Position numbers and translations under genes: made by a program
Source of the DNA: Nereocystis luetkeana
Taxonomy: Eukaryota; Sar; Phaeophyceae; Laminariales; Laminariaceae
Length of the DNA stretch: 64,000 bases
Assembly: GCA_031213475.1 (NCBI GenBank)
Contig: JARUPZ010000025.1
Coordinates: forward strand, 4,971,676 to 5,035,675
Direction of reading: 5' to 3'
In this document: positions 13,201 to 27,905 of the stretch, piece after piece
How positions within the stretch are numbered: position 1 is the first letter of the stretch
How the letters are laid out: each line of letters begins with the position of its first letter
The notes under the pieces: generated by a model
The model's database searches: none
Seen by the model: only the letters and a program-made list of their open reading frames with translations
What the model was told of the DNA's origin: nothing

Positions 13201-16200
13201 TTTCATGTCGACGTAGCGCCTTGTCAACCTTGTGTCATCTGCCTCGCACAATCGTGTTCCATATGCGTTGGATTGGACTACATTTGAGACACCCCCGTAC
13301 CGGGTCGAACTTGTTGTGTCCATGCTACCACAGGCTGCTCAAATGGCTGAACTGTACTGGATGGCCTTGGCGAGGGACGTACCTTTCTCCCAGTATGGAG
13401 AAGACCGGATAACTGTGGAGGCAGCAGGTAACACGCAAACATTCGTTTGGAGCTTGTGGTAAGATGTATCTTCCGTGCACGTTGAAACGACTGTACCTCA
13501 AGATTTTGTTCCGTCTGGTTTCTCTGCTCAAAGAGATGACGTCGCGGGGGTAGAGTAATCGATAGTTGGTTGAGACCAAGAGAGATCCTTCCCCTTTACC
13601 AAGCCAGGGGTTGTGATGTTTGGATTGTACTCCATGGTACACGTATACGTGCATTCATGTTTGCACAATCGATTTGCTCGTCTACCTCATTCGAAACAGG
13701 TTTTCATTGTAGGTAGTGCTGCACTGCGCGCGAGCGCGAGTTATAGCTCTGCACGAATGGTAGAATGACCCTTAACCTGCTGAGTAAATTTTGTGGGTTC
13801 TGCTGTGGGCGCTGCCACATTTGTTCACACAAGTGTTGTTAGGTGCACTATTAACCAAACAACATAACTCCACCACACTGGTCTAATGATTGGAACTACT
13901 GTCTCTACCCGCCTATACGATTTGCTCATCGGATAATCGACAGACAACTTGGCCACCATGCCGGGTTTCGCTGATATGAATATGGTGGCCGTCGGGCCGG
14001 ATGGCAGGGCCGACCCACAGACACAGCTCTTCCGGTCTTCTGCACTCGGAGTCGAGACGGGACCCTTCGTTTCTCAGGTGCTGTGTGACATCTGGTCCAG
14101 CGTTTGCTGCTGTTCATGCCTTTGCCACCAGCTTGCCTGCTTCCGTATTGGGAGTTTCACGCACTTTCATTTAACGTTTCAGACACCGGTTCGTCGTTGC
14201 ACAGTGTGCGACGTGGATGATTGCACCAGGAAGCCTACAAACCCTGTATGTATGCCGGCACACAGCTGGTTTCTTTTTGCTTGCTTGTGATGTATTGACT
14301 GTGGTATCCCATTCGCCGTTTCCCTGTGCTGAGTAGTTTCTACTTGATATATAAAAAGGAGGACGCCTTTGACGCGTGGAGAGTTTACCCTACTGATCAA
14401 TACCGTCCTTCGACGCCGTGGTCGCTTCCTGCTGTTTGGGCTACACCAGCTACTGGTCAAGGACTTCACCATCGACTCCATCACTGCGAAAGCTCAGCTG
14501 ACGACGTTCGCACCGGGAGTAGACTACATGGCCGACTACGACGAATGGCTCTTCATACAGGTTAGCGAAGCCATCATAATGTAACGACCGCAAATATAAA
14601 AGACGCGTACGCCATGGAATACCGCTCATAAGACTTCATTAAGGCATTCATTTTCGATTTTTGTATGGGTCTGCTCCTGAGAGTATTCCAAGAAAGAGTC
14701 CGAGCACCCCGCGTGATACAATCCAGAGTTGTGTAACAAGTCCAATTATTGTACGGTATGGATTGTACGCATCTAGCGACGTACGATCGTTAAACCGTAT
14801 TTCGATATTCGCTACTTCCGTGAAATACGCAGATCAAGGCTGACGTCTGCTTACCTGCCGGCACTCAAGCTTGTACATGCTTAATGGAGTACACATTGAA
14901 CGCCGACAGATAGCTTTTCACAACGCCATGACCATTAAAATTGCAGGTCGTAGGCCGCTCACGTGCTACATGCGTTCGGAAATCTCGAATGCTGCGGGTG
15001 GACGATGATATGGGTAGTTCCGATATCCTTTCTTGCCATAACGTCCAACTCTTTCCTCGCCCCTTTGAAAAATCTGCAGAACGGTGGCAAGCCTGACTCG
15101 CCGGAGGAGGTAGACCCCGTGAAGCGATACATCCGGAGCGCCCGCGACCTTGCGACCACGTCAGCTACCGATACCATCAACACGTGAGGATAGCAAATAT
15201 GGTTCATGTTGCATACCAAAATATATATGAAAAATGAAGCCTTAGGATAAACTATCGCGCAACCGTTTCTTCGGATGTCGCGACAGTCACAAATTTCAGC
15301 ATCGCATTGCACCTGCCCACCGACAACTACTTTGAACGATGTCAACAACCACATGCCCTGGCGTTTCGTCAACGTGCTGATCATCTCGCATGAAATCCAG
15401 TACCTAATGTAAATTTGACAAGCTGTATTTACATTGAAACAGGATTCACATGTAACCATTCGACGACTAAACGTTGCGCTGTGCAGGGAGGCGTACCGAG
15501 CTGCACTGATTCTTATCGAAGAAGGAGCCATCAGCCGTCCTGGTTTCAACGGTCCGTACACGGAAAGCGGCCGCCAAGTCGGCTTTGTCAACTACGGCAT
15601 CTCCCACATTATGAGGCTTGTCGGAACCGGGGAGCTGGCTCAGAGGGCCTCATGGTACCAGAAGTGGAACGTTCACTTGTTTGCTCGTCCGGAGGTGAGG
15701 TTTGAATGCGTTGCCCACAGTGGCTGATAATATCGATCGGAATTGGAATGGATGCTACAGTAGGGTTACGCCTTGGGTTTGTTAGGCCCTCCTTTATAGC
15801 CTCACCGAAAACGGGATTTTGATAAAACATGAATGTTCAAATTGCGAATCATCCTGTATTTAAAGTATGTATCGAAAACAAACGAAAATCATTCCTGGTG
15901 TTACAGCAGTATCGTGCAGATCCCCTTGCGACAACCCCCGTCGGGCAGACATTTGTTTTTGCCAGAACTAGCTACCCCTTGTCGTAGCGCGAACCTCGGC
16001 GCTTGAGTCAAGATTCACTATCATGCCGTTGCAGACCATACGAGTATTATGTACGAATCCAAGCTGTCTTCCGGACACGCAAGGATTGTAAGCTTGAACC
16101 TGTTGGTCTGCGTGTGATGTATTCGGCTGCAACATAAATAGTGGTTCACTCTGTCCCCCAAAACACCTGCTCTTTCCCACTTCGTCTTGTCGTGTGTGTT

Positions 16201-18904
16201 GGGTTGTCGGATGCGACAGGCCGTCGGCGGAACGATCCACAATGTCCTAAACGGCGACCTCGATGTAGAATTCCCCGACTCGCTTCTCAACAACAGGCGG
16301 CTTCTAAGGAGGGTGGCTCGACGCAACAGGGAGATCACCGGGCAGAGACGCAGGCGCCCGCGCACGTTCCTTCTCCCCCAGGTGAGTTTCGAATTCGACC
16401 AGCATATGGCGCATTCAAACTCTGGCTGAGATTGCCTGCGTTCACATAGTGTTTCCGACGAAGTGTTTGTCGTTCGTAGCATGTTTGATGTGATCGACAT
16501 GCGCTCGACTCGTGTCTCAAATGGTTCGGGACGCGAACGCCCATACATGTTCGAATAGTCCTAGTGGGCACTATACTGTAGGGGGCATTACTACTTCGTG
16601 CCACCGACGGGCTCTGCGTAAAAAATCTGAAGTTCAGTATTCGAAAGGTTAGCCTTCGACGAGATGATAGACGGCGTAAACCGCAAAACATTCAAACGTC
16701 GACTGAACAGACCTCTCGACTGAATATGAGTTCAATATCCTCTCGCCGATGTGCTTCATATTGTTGACCATCCCCGCCGGATGCGCTATGTTTTCACAGG
16801 CCGTTAACGAGGGGTCGCCAACTCACCCTTCGTACCCCTCTGGGCACGCTGTCCAGAACGGCGCCTTCGCCACGGTACTCAAGGTAAGCCGTTTGGTTTA
16901 TGCGCACATCAAGTGGTTTGATCAACAGTGATATAGCGGCAGCTATGTATATTTCTGTGTATGCTTGTTGGGCGAGGACGCAGCCGACGGGATTGCAGCT
17001 CGAACTGAACCGCAGAAGAGGAAGGACACTTTTAATTCTAGGCACTGGTTCTCAGCAGCATACTCTGAAATAATTGAAGTATAGACCATCGGGTTTGCTG
17101 TTTTTGCAATGCATTACTTAATATTATTTGCTCTTTTTTCAGTTTTTGTCTGTGATAGAAACACATTCATAGTCTCTCCCCAGGAGGTTTGGCAAATTCG
17201 TCGATAGAACTCCACGATTGCATCGGCCACACCGGTAAGCAACGCACGCACAGTAGCCTCACAGCTTCATCAGCCAGTACCAACCGGCCAGCTGTTGCTA
17301 TCGACATCAAGCCTCGGCCGTCGACTGCAAAATGTGTGTTAAGGGTTCGGCACCAGGGCATATCCTATCTCGCATGCACATTAAATATCGTGCGTTGTAG
17401 TCGACATCGTAGCGGCACCAGCGTTAATAGTACGAGGTCGGAATTGCATGACATTCACGTGATTCGCCTGTGTAGTTGGCGAGTTACGACGTCGCCGAGA
17501 CATCGTGGTGTCGTCGTATGTTGGAAACCGTTTGGTTGAACCGATGCGCCAACCCCGTGAAAAAACAGCAATCGTTGCAGTGTTCCGATACCACTACAGC
17601 TGCTGGCCACGCGTCGTCACTATTCAGCCCGCCGGTGATCAAGCTGGAAATCATGGAGCTAGCGCGAGATCAACCTAGCTGCTCCACTCAGCGCCAAGAG
17701 AAAACAAAAGTATGTACTGAGTTCGACATTGTTCTCATTATTCCTGTTGCGACTTGCCCCCATATCCGGCAGGCTCTTGTCGGACTGGAGCGTGGCGCTT
17801 CGTGCTTTAGCGACCCCGTGGTCCCGGACGACGAAGGGTTGACCCTTCTGCCCTACACCGGCGACGAATGCCTGACGTACGAGGGAGAGATCAACAAATT
17901 GGCCGTCAACGTGGCATTCGGCAGGTACGAGAGGAGTGGACGAGTTCAGTTCGAGCAATTGAACCCTTCCGATTCCTCTGCGTCTTTTTCAAGGCTTTTT
18001 TTCGTCAAATATTTCGTACTTCGTGTGTGGCATTATTTGCCATGAATCGAATTTACCTTAACGGACGTTACTCGTGTTCTGCTTGCTCTGATAATATGCA
18101 GGCAGATGATGGGTATTCACTGGAGGATGGACGGCCAGGAAGGGTTGCTCCTCGGCGAGATGGCCGGTGTGCGGATACTGCAGCAGGTGAGAGAGCGCAC
18201 GCACATAGGACGTCTACTCACAAAAAAAGGGATACCTTACATCCTACATATATATGAACAGGAATATGCATAAATAATCATTGCTCCGGTACAAATATTC
18301 AGTTTTGCTGGTGACTCTAGCTGCTGCTACTCATGAACTGTTTCACCGCTGTTCCCGTTGATGATGCTGTGCATAAGCTAGTTTGTAGTTATCCTCATTC
18401 AGGTATTGTTTGGGCATTCTACGAACGCAAGTATGTTTGGGACTTTGATCAATGAGAACTCGAGCTGGTACACACCACCAAATAGACAGGCAGAACAATT
18501 CACAGAATCATGGCCCGCGATCGTTGTCGATATGGACCTTCGTTCGTCATGACAAGCTCAACCATAGTCGACGGGCACACAGTAGTGAAGCCCCTAACGT
18601 AGACGTTGATCTGGCGGCGCTCTATCTCTTTCTCGCACGAGATTGACTGTTCCTCGCTAAATCACTGAACCTTCAAACATAATCGATCGACATCAAAACC
18701 ACGAATAGATTGGTGTGATACTCACTCTTCTTCCACATATTTTTCGATCTTATGTTGCAGGAGGCCGTGGCATTCCCAGAGAACGAGGGTTACGAGTTCC
18801 GTCTCATGTCCGGCCAGACGATCAGACTCGAACCCGACGGGTCATTCTTCGTCGACAACCAGCGGTGCAGCGGAGAGGCGTTCATGGGGGCTGACCTGTG
18901 CTAA
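10262..18904 (+). CDS. vHPO: vanadium-dependent haloperoxidase, copy 1 (14 exons)
   Basis: Exons: 10262-10510, 11025-11177, 12188-12333, 13036-13084, 13334-13427, 13944-14077, 14450-14560, 15080-15183, 15487-15694, 16220-16381, 16800-16883, 17773-17924, 18102-18186, 18761-18904. All introns are GT-AG, and the joined frame is 1875 nt (624 residues plus TAA). The family oxidises bromide or iodide with H2O2 using bound vanadate. Visible: a signal peptide with likely cleavage after Ala24; a basic, proline-rich pro-region (57-72); the Kx7R motif K406-R414 in YQKWNVHLFARPE; HPSYPSGH with His479 and S484-G485-H486; and Rx5H as R549-H555. His479 matches the His found in bromoperoxidases rather than the Phe of fungal chloroperoxidase; halide preference cannot be settled from sequence. 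Likely secreted to the cell wall. The start is the first ATG preceding the signal peptide, and the 30 bases around it are conserved in all three copies. Exon 4 could instead begin at 13057, also in frame, but the longer form fits the conserved coding pattern. Confidence 0.93.
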
Positions 18905-20011
18905 CATCTCCAACGGGGCCACACGTATACTGTACCACTCACGAGGACGGTGTCAAACGCCTGTCGGGGTCGCACTGTACAGGCTGCATCGACGCAATCT
19001 CCACGGGTTTCCAGTGGGAACGTTGTCAATAGTAGGGGGTTGATCCTCCATCGCGATCAGTTGTGTAGTGTTCGGCGACCGAGACCGAATACGGGGTGTA
19101 AGAACGTCAACTCTCACATCTCGGCATGGGTGACGGAACTGTAACATTTATGTAAACGCTATTAATATGCCCCGATGTGTCGAAGACGATCGCTGGACTA
19201 GGTTAGCAGGTGAATTCAACACCTTCTGCCTCTGACCCGCTGTCGACATTCAATGCGGGTGGGTTTCAACGAAATTGTTGAAGCTTTCGTTTCAGGATAC
19301 TTCCGCGTAAGCCACTACCTTTAAGCGACGTGACGAGGAAGGTGACAGGTTGTGCTTTGGAAATGTGTAGCAGACAGAGTGTACTCCAGCAGTCGTTGAC
19401 GTTGTTTGGCAAAAAGTGATCGATGTAATCGCGAGGGTCAAGTACGACTGTTGGACGTTTTGAAGCTGCGGCCTTCTGTATGTTTGCCACACTTGCGTTG
19501 GCCGACGTTCAACTTCAGAATCACACATGCGTTAGAAATGAAAGGCCTCTTTCTTAGAAACCGTTGGAGTTGTTCTTGAGAAATGAGCTTCTTAGGGTAG
19601 AGCTGACCCGACCCCCCCCCCCCCCCGGGGCGTATAACGTCCTTGTGGCTCAATTTTCATCTGGAAAGCATGCTTATCTCCTGCAGGGATCGGATTGATG
19701 AACCAGTACACTGAATAGGTCTGTGTGTTTCAGTACCTGTAGCAGTACTCACCACGGTGTCGACAATTGTATATGTGCGGCAAAAAATTAGGGTGTGGAC
19801 ATGTATATTTACTATGTACACTAGTGACTTGTGTTGTTTGCCTCAAGTAAAGAAAAGTGTGGAATATATATTCGTTCAGTGCTGTATACATGGCCTGGCA
19901 AATCTTGTCAGAAAGCAGGCCACCGAACAAGCCCATCGACCTTCCTACTAGCACGGACATTGAGATCTCCACATTGTCCCACTCGAGGCGTACACAAGTC
20001 GTTCATTCCGC
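18905..20011. other. 3' flank of copy 1 (3' UTR and spacer)
   Basis: The first 350-400 bases after the stop are still alignable to the diverged flank of copy 3 (63032-63330), which suggests a long 3' untranslated region; no frame is conserved there. A 15-base C run lies at 19612-19626. The spacer ends at the A/B junction. No polyadenylation signal could be identified with confidence. Confidence 0.55.
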
Positions 20012-20651
20012 GTTTGTGTAACCTCACGAGCTACTCATCATGTAGAATATGTTGGGTCATCCATGTGGATAATATCATTGTTTTTGTCGGCGCTGCATCC
20101 CACGTATTATATAGCCGGCTAATATCAAATGCAACACGAAGTTGACCTCACAGAGGTCTGTCTAAGAGCTTGGAGCCATGGGCGGCGAGAGGCACGTGTG
20201 TCCGAAGTAACTGATTTCGATTAAATCGACCACGCCGTTATTTCCGTCAAAAGTGAAATTCTTGATCGCAGTTCGTACAAACTTCACACATGTTGAGTCG
20301 TGCCCACTCTTGTAAGTGTGGCGAGATGGGTATGCGCAGTTTGGCGGTGTGGACTGTGGTAGTGTCTGATCAAAGTGGTAAGGACACGCGCCAGGTTCTA
20401 ATAATTCAATTGGTAATAGTTGTCGCCTCGGACCGAACCCGGTTAAAATCACTGACAAGAAGATAGACAAGGTAGGATTAAGTTACTTTGCTGACCTGGT
20501 ATGCCTCAGACGTTGGGCACTGTGTCGAGTTCGTTGTCAACAACTAGTCACATGTAATCCAACATGCTTCGAATCCATAGATTCCCTGCCGCGATGCTGA
20601 TAATTTGTGCGTTATGCCAACAGAGCGTCGAACCGTACATCACCCGTGTCG

Positions 20652-20846
20652 GTCATTTTTCTCTCCCTATATTTTTGTTTTTATAAACACTGGATTGAAT
20701 GTAGGCTGTAGCAGATAAAGTCCGGGTTTTCCGTGTCGTTAGTGTGTATCATAACTGTTTTTACATTCGTTAGTGATCGTTTAGTCCGACGTACACAACG
20801 TAGCCATTAATTCTATATTAAGACGACGGCAATTTATGTCGCATGT
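20652..20846. other. about 195-bp block present in units B and C, absent from A
   Basis: In unit A the flanks are joined directly near base 919. The block is bordered by GTCG-type repeats (GTGTCG before it, GCATGTCG at its end), so it is either a small insertion with a target duplication or a microhomology deletion in A. Its counterpart in C is roughly 40625-40823. It has no coding capacity and no clear terminal inverted repeat. Confidence 0.6.
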
Positions 20847-23800
20847 CGTCGTCGGTCCAGCGCTCAGGGCCCAACTACCTACCCGCGCCGACCAGTGTTC
20901 GTCTCCCATCATGGATTCAACCCAAAATATGACATTGTGCAACAGTATCCGTTTCAAGGTCAACCCCGAGGTAGGGCGCAAGTTTGTCATACATACTCAT
21001 CCCCAATGAAACAAAGGCTGGGATAAGTGTATCCCGATTAGACCAACTAATTTCGTATCCTCGTGGCTCTTTCCACTATTGTAAGTGACTACCCAATAAT
21101 AGCGTCCGAACATTTTTTGGGATTGGGAATTTTTGGTTGTACGCTTCGGGTATAGGGATGCACTTCATCATCACATATCTCCCGAACCTGCGCATTTCCC
21201 CGGCCACTTATCGAGGTGTATTGCTTTGGCTACTTCCCGCGATATACCGCGTAAGCCCGGCATTTAACCCAAACATGTTTCCATGCATACGCCCACATAT
21301 TCGTCGGAGTCCTGAAAAGCCGGACGCATTGCCGACCCTCCACCGGGTGTTTTTGACGTAGAGAACATCAATGCCGACAAACTCGGTACGGCTTCCACGC
21401 TTTCCAAATACGACTCGATCGCCTGCAGTCCATGCCGTTAGTCCATGGCCAACCTGTGTTTTACACAACTGCTTACAGCTACCTCGATGTGGGAATTTAT
21501 GTCGACCAGTCATCCAGTGGTACTAGGAAAACTCAGAAGCGCAAGAACAGATACATCACCGGCGGAAATATCCTAATCCCTCATTGTGTGCGAACTGAGG
21601 CGATCGTCTTTGACATGCACGTTCCCTAGATGTTCCTTCTTGAGCGGTAGAAGAGACGCTGGGAGCTGTGTGTGGAATAAAAGTACTGCTAGGGTGTGCA
21701 ATGGTAAAATGGAGAATGAAAATAATCTAGGTCGCAGAGCTTCGAAGCGTATACGCACAACAAGGTAGAAGTGGGCTCAATCGTGTTGATGCGGCCATAC
21801 TACTGTTGTTGTCGTAGTCGCTTACTCTATCTCCAATGTTCGGAGCGGGAGACTTGCCTTGGTACACGCATCCCAGCCCCTCCTCTGTAGGTTGTCGAGG
21901 ATTGCATGTCCTATGTGCGTTAGCTGCAGTGAAGGATCACAATGACGCGCTCGATGTAGTGTAAGGACAACTCAGGCACATCCGGTAGTGCTGCACAGAG
22001 TTGTCCCGTACTTTTAAAATAGCGTGCCTCGCGACGTGAATAAGCATACCGTACTATGGTCGTACCTGCCAATCCGCAGTCAATAGGCAGCTGTCCAAGT
22101 AGAACTTAACGGGCGAGGTGTGAGGTAGCTGCTCTCGACTCACAAATGAAGGAGTTCTTGACCGAGAAACCAGTTGCTAAAAAACTGAGTTGCTACAGCT
22201 GTAAAAATATACTTACATCACGTAGACTCCAAACTGTTGCCGCCGAAACCTGTTTAAACTACGGAACATTGACTGTACACACCTACTACGTACGGTGTAA
22301 CACCCGGCCTCACATGATACACATTCCACACCAGGTGCTCTTTGTCGAACGGGAAAACTGGTATGCCTTTGCTGATTTCCCGACATGACATTCACTAATG
22401 CATGATGTACAGTAAGGGCCCTCCGTACAAACGTTATGAACCAGCTGGTGTACTGCAACCCCCGCTATACACCATGTAGTAGGTGGAATCTGGCATATCC
22501 TTCGGCCCCCTCACTGTATGAACTAACCGGTAACAATCAGAGGGCCCCATGTACCGATTTTTTCCCCTCCGGTAGAAGTAGCACGTGTGTTGCCATTGTG
22601 TCGCATAACGAGGGCAGTTACATGTTGCTGTTGGAACACTGCGTCGTTGGTTGAATCGTATCCCTGGTATACGTTTGGACTGAAGAGGCTTCCTGCGGGT
22701 GTCCCGTCAAAGACTTTCACCCAAGGTTGCAACCCCCGCGATAATTTCCTGGCAATCAACGCAGCGCCTGGCCGAGCAGATCAGGTACCCTGGAAGAAAG
22801 AGCGCACACCAAAGCATGTCGGGTCCTCTCTTTTTGTGGGGTATCATTAATACCAATCAGAGGTCCCGGCGATCAACGGACGGTGGTCTTCCTGTTGCTT
22901 GATGTCGGCATACGCGGACGAACTACGGTATGATGGGCTCGGAACCGGCTGGGTCTACATGCTTCCATGGTGACATCCGAACACTTATACTATTTAGGCG
23001 CCTCGCAAGGGGAAACCTCTCACCACCGTGTAAAACAGCAACCCGTCCTAAGCGGTGCTAGCAACAAACTAGACCGCATTTTGATATACTACCGTGTTGC
23101 ACAATAGCCTTAACCGCTTGTTGTATCCGTCAATCTTTTCGCAAATTCTCAAAACGGGTACTGTACATATATATATATATATATGTTGTATAGGTATACC
23201 CCACGACGGGTTCGATGCATAGTGACGGATAGTAGGTGGAGGCCAAGGCGCAAAACGAATGCAAGAAATATGTAAAACTATCGACCAGATTAGAACCCGC
23301 CGGACGCAATACATTCTACGGTCAAGCCTTCACAGACCTCTGTCTTTTCAGCCAAATACTACTGTATTTGTTTGTCACACATGCATTCTCTATCCCATAC
23401 ACCCTTAAATTCCTAGCCGCACAGAATGCTTGGAAGGCGATAATGCAATGGACTGCGTTCGGGAGTGACGCTTCACGTCAAATATCGTCGAAAGAGGAAT
23501 AGCCTGGTCCCTGTGCTAACGCATCCCAAACAGTCTCAGAAACGGCGATGATGTGCACTCCGGGTGTTGTTGCTCGACATGTTTCTGATGTATCGTCGCG
23601 TCCACTGTCCACACCGCACACACTGCGTATTCTTCCTTCCGTCCTAGTGCAATTTAAGTTGTTTGAATTACAGTACTTACTTGTATGATTCCAGCTATAA
23701 TCATGGCAATAAATTCGGGGCGTCGAGCCGCAAAGAGGACACTGGGGTTTCAGGTTTGCGCTTCCGGGCGTCGAGACAGTAGTAGGGTGAGCAATCGTTG

Positions 23801-26800
23801 AAAATGTGATGCGTTGTGCATTGCTCCCGTACTGCCAGATACTTTACGATATTTATGTCACTTCAGCCACGCAAACTGGAAACAAGTGCACTACACCAGT
23901 ATCTACTGTAGTAGTGGTTTATAAACTGGTACAATTCATGCACAAAAAGTGTTAGGGGAAAAAAAAATCGAACCTTGTATTTGCAAGCTATGCGTGATAC
24001 TTCGATCGGGTGTACTACGGCTTTTGTGTGGCCTCATGCAGGATATACACCCCGTATATATAGAAGACGACATCTGAAGCTAGCTGCAGATATAATGGGG
24101 CGGTTGTGCCTATTATGTAATACTTGTAAAAAATGCAATCATACGTTTCCGAGATTAAGCGCAGGTTGACCCGAGGGATGGGAGAAACGTTCTTGTGTGT
24201 ATTATTATCCCTTATACTCGGTAATACTGCTATTAATATATATCTACAAACAATATTTGCATATTTCCAATATAATCTATAGAGCAGTTGATCCGCTGGC
24301 CGCGTCTTCGATGAAATGGGGTGATACTAAGATTGGTGACTTTTCGTGGACTATCTAAAAATATGATTTAACACCTCGCAGCGTATACGAGTGTTTTCTC
24401 AAACCGCATCATCCACTTCTAAACTGGAATCCAGGAATTTAAACACTGCGTATACAAGGACCGGGACATACCCAAAATAAATGTATACTCAGGCATGCCG
24501 CTCTCCGGCGGCCGAGGGTTCTTTCTCGTGCTTTCATCTACGGGGCAAGCAAGGGGCCGTGGGTACATTACGACGCATGTCTGGATCCCGGATGAGCACC
24601 GTGTCGGTGCTCGGTGCATTTGGACGTCTCTGAGTTGGCTCTGAAAAACAAGGGATTGGTTTCCGCCCCGTCGAGCTGAGTAGGTGACATGGAACACCCT
24701 ACCTTTGATATTTGTTTTCGCCGCCACCCTCAAACACTCCCCCCTGCTGTACATACATGTGATTTCAACCTCAGCAGGAGAATTCTGAAGTAGGAACAGC
24801 AGCAGCAGCAGACATACAGCGGCAAGCAAGAGCAGTACACAACTCTCGGCTGTCGTATTTGTTGCACCACGCCCATTGACGGGTGGTGCACACCCAAAAC
24901 CAAGCACCTCCTTCATGACCTCAACGGGGTCAGTCTACCCAAGGGGGAAGAATATTTTGGTACCTGGCAGCAGGAATTGGTGTCATACCTAGCTAGTCGC
25001 CCAGTCGCACGCTCTCAGCAGCAGGTAATCGCAACGGGCAAGAGCCATAGAGCCAGGTCCATTCTGCCTCCCGTCTCGCTGGACTGCCGGTACCGGGCAC
25101 GGCCCACACGGCCCGCGTGCCTGCGTGGATACTGTATTTGTACTAAAATGCCTGTATGATACGACGGGCACTCTCAACAAAAAAAAAAGAAATCTCCGCT
25201 GATTTTTTTTGTGTTGAAAATGTCAACAATTCTAAGATTGTGTTGGGGGGCTTTAGATTGGGTAGGCGATTGGTTAACCTTTTACGTTTAGCCCAGCAGA
25301 CGAGGACCCTAACAATAATTGCCGTATTGTCCAGTTCTGGTTTTTATCAAAACATTGAGCACCAGCAGTAAATACAGCAGCAGCACAAAACGTCTGTTGT
25401 GGTTCATGTATGATTCACCTAGCCCTTGGACGTACACCGACACCTCACCCCAAGCACCTACGTGAGGACTAAACTTGCTCCCTCGGTCTGTCTACCTGGA
25501 GGAAATTGGTAGCAGGTATCTGGATCTGCTGCATGTGAATGCAGGTACAAGGCGCTTTGTTCCGCGGGCGGCCTGCGCCGCCCGCTACGCTCGCTCAGGA
25601 AGGAAAAGTACACCAAATATAAATGCTAAGAGGACAGAGGTCCATCATTCAACATAGGTTTCTAATGATCGATCGAACAATAGTTGCAAACTGGCGACTT
25701 GAGGGTGCCAAGAGTCCCGCCGCCATGCATCAGGAGAAAACAGCTCGGGCGCCATACAGGCTTCGCTTCGCGGGCGGTTGCCGGATGTACGTGGCCCTCT
25801 AAGCACGCTCACATGCCGTACGTACGTGCATACCCGAGATAGGGTAATCTCTTTTTCTCTTTGGACATGCTTGCTGTATGTACTGCAGTACGGCATACAG
25901 CCTTGTCCTCTTTCGACATGGAAAGAGAAAGCACAGCACGGCACAGCAGCACCGCAAAAACAATGAAAATTAAACCGAAGAAAATGAATGGAAAAAAAAA
26001 AAAAATCCCCGTCCCCTCATACTCTATCCAAAATCACACATGCCGAAGCACACCCAACGCTTGGCCACGGAGACGGCGACCGCGCTCCTTGCAACCCCCC
26101 CTCTCTCTACCCGTCAGCAGCCGCTGACACCAGCAACGGCGCCGGGCTCTCGCGGCGTGCTGTGCTCGCAGTACACGTACGCACGTGGAACGAAACAAGA
26201 GAAATAAATGCAAGAAAGGACCGAGAGTGCCAAGAGACATGGAGAAAACAAAGAACCGCTGGAAAGGTCCGGCATGTTGTCGTAAAAGGAGGGGGTTTCG
26301 AAGTGGAAGCTCTGAAAGGCCAGGGATGTGCCAACCGAGCACGCTCAGGGATTTAGATTTAAGTGAGTGGTTCAATTTACATAATAAAATGATACTAACC
26401 TGCCGGTCAACCCGCTTTATTAATCGAATTCGCGGCCGACTGACGTGTTATAAATACCAGCCCTGCTGTAGAGATTGGTACTGTCGCTTCTCGTATTCAA
26501 ATAACAGCAACACCGCACAAAAGCATCATGCGCACATACTAGGGAGTTGGCAAATCTGCATGGCACACCACCTTTTTTTTCTGCTGCTGTTTTCGAGCTT
26601 TAGCTTTCACACTCTCGAACAACAAAGAGCTCGAGACCGCACACCAGACGCCCTCTTTTCATGGAATATTCGAGGATAACGCGTACGTGTGGTTTGGAGT
26701 GCGACACTATGAGATGGACACACACGTGTGTTGACAAACAAACGCAGCAACATTAATGCTGGGAGCAGAGGGGAAAACATTAGTGCTCCGTGAGAGATCG

Positions 26801-27810
26801 GTGCGTCATGGCATATTACAGCGCCCTACGCAAAATTTACGGCATGACCATAATATACACATACTGTACTGCTGTATTCTAGTACATTGCCCCAAACACA
26901 GTTTTGTCGACGAGTTATTGAGAGGAACACAGCGTTTTCTCAATACAAATTAAACATAAACATGTATAACAAAAAACAGAAATAAATGCATGCTGCATGC
27001 GGCCATGCCAAATGAGTCCCAACCGAAGCTGATTTGCGAGCACGAGGTATATATAGCATAAAGCATCGGGACTACGTGCTTGCTGCTTCTCAGGAAACGA
27101 CGGAATGATATATTCTCTCCTCCTCCGTGAAAGCGCCCAAAAGCATGTATCCGAAAAGAGAAGTTTGGCACAGACTTGATGACTGCTGAACAGCGGAAGA
27201 AGGTGGCACAGCAGGGTTGTTTCGTTGAGGGCATTCGATAGTATAGGCCTTCGATACGCATGAGGTGACCAGGAGCCGAGCAAAGCCCAGCAACAACATC
27301 AAAAGGGGTTTCCGCAAGAGGACAACAGACAATTTATAGTTTCTGAACAGCTCGGTTTCAGGTAGTTGAAGGCATACATACCATATATATATATGTACAT
27401 TTGCCTCGGAAAAAACTCGGAAACCTCTCTTGCGCATTCTCGAAGTGAAAAATACAGAAATTTCCCTCCGAAAAACGCATTTATTTCAGATCGTAGATAC
27501 TCACAATCCAACATTTTTTTTCGTACAAACGTCCCCACAGATGGATACGTCCTCTTCTATTGAATAGACCTTAGACTTCGGCCCGTGCGTTCGTCATGTT
27601 CGTGTCGAAGACCGAGCCGCGACGTCATGCTCAGTTCGCTCATTATTTGACGAAACTATTTAGTTTAAGGAGCTCCAAATTTCGCGACAACAACCTAAAA
27701 TAACGAAAATTCGACCGAAGCACATTCAACCACAACTCCGGTTGGGTACGCGGTCGAAATGACTCACATAATTTTGTGAAAAATTATACGTTAATGTTCG
27801 AGCCATAAAT

Positions 27811-27905
27811 ATTTTTTAGGACTGTGCCGTCCCGTTTTGGGGAAAACACATGGAAATAATAGCGTGGTTTGTCCCCCAAACGGGACTGCAGTCTTCAAAG
27901 GGTTA
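27811..27905. mobile_element. TTAA-type MITE, unit B counterpart of copy 1
   Basis: Same position within the unit and same palindromic arms as 7880-7973, ending in AAAGGGTTAA. The insertion therefore predates the A/B duplication. Confidence 0.6.

Larger units (their letters stand above)
272..20011. repeat. tandem segmental duplication unit A (about 19.7 kb)
   Basis: Collinear with 20012-39985 along its whole length, with scattered substitutions and many small indels outside the exons. The left border is seen directly: the sequence GTTTGTGGAAAGCTCACGAG at 272-291 recurs at the B/C junction (39986) and, slightly altered, at the A/B junction (20012), while the bases left of 272 do not continue the alignment in an obvious way. 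The unit contains vHPO copy 1. It lacks about 195 bp present in B (20652-20846) and C. Confidence 0.93.

Noticed and set aside
24419..24916. 165-codon minus-strand frame in unit B
   Set aside because: The collinear region of unit A has stops and indels that break it, and it contains translated CAG repeats.
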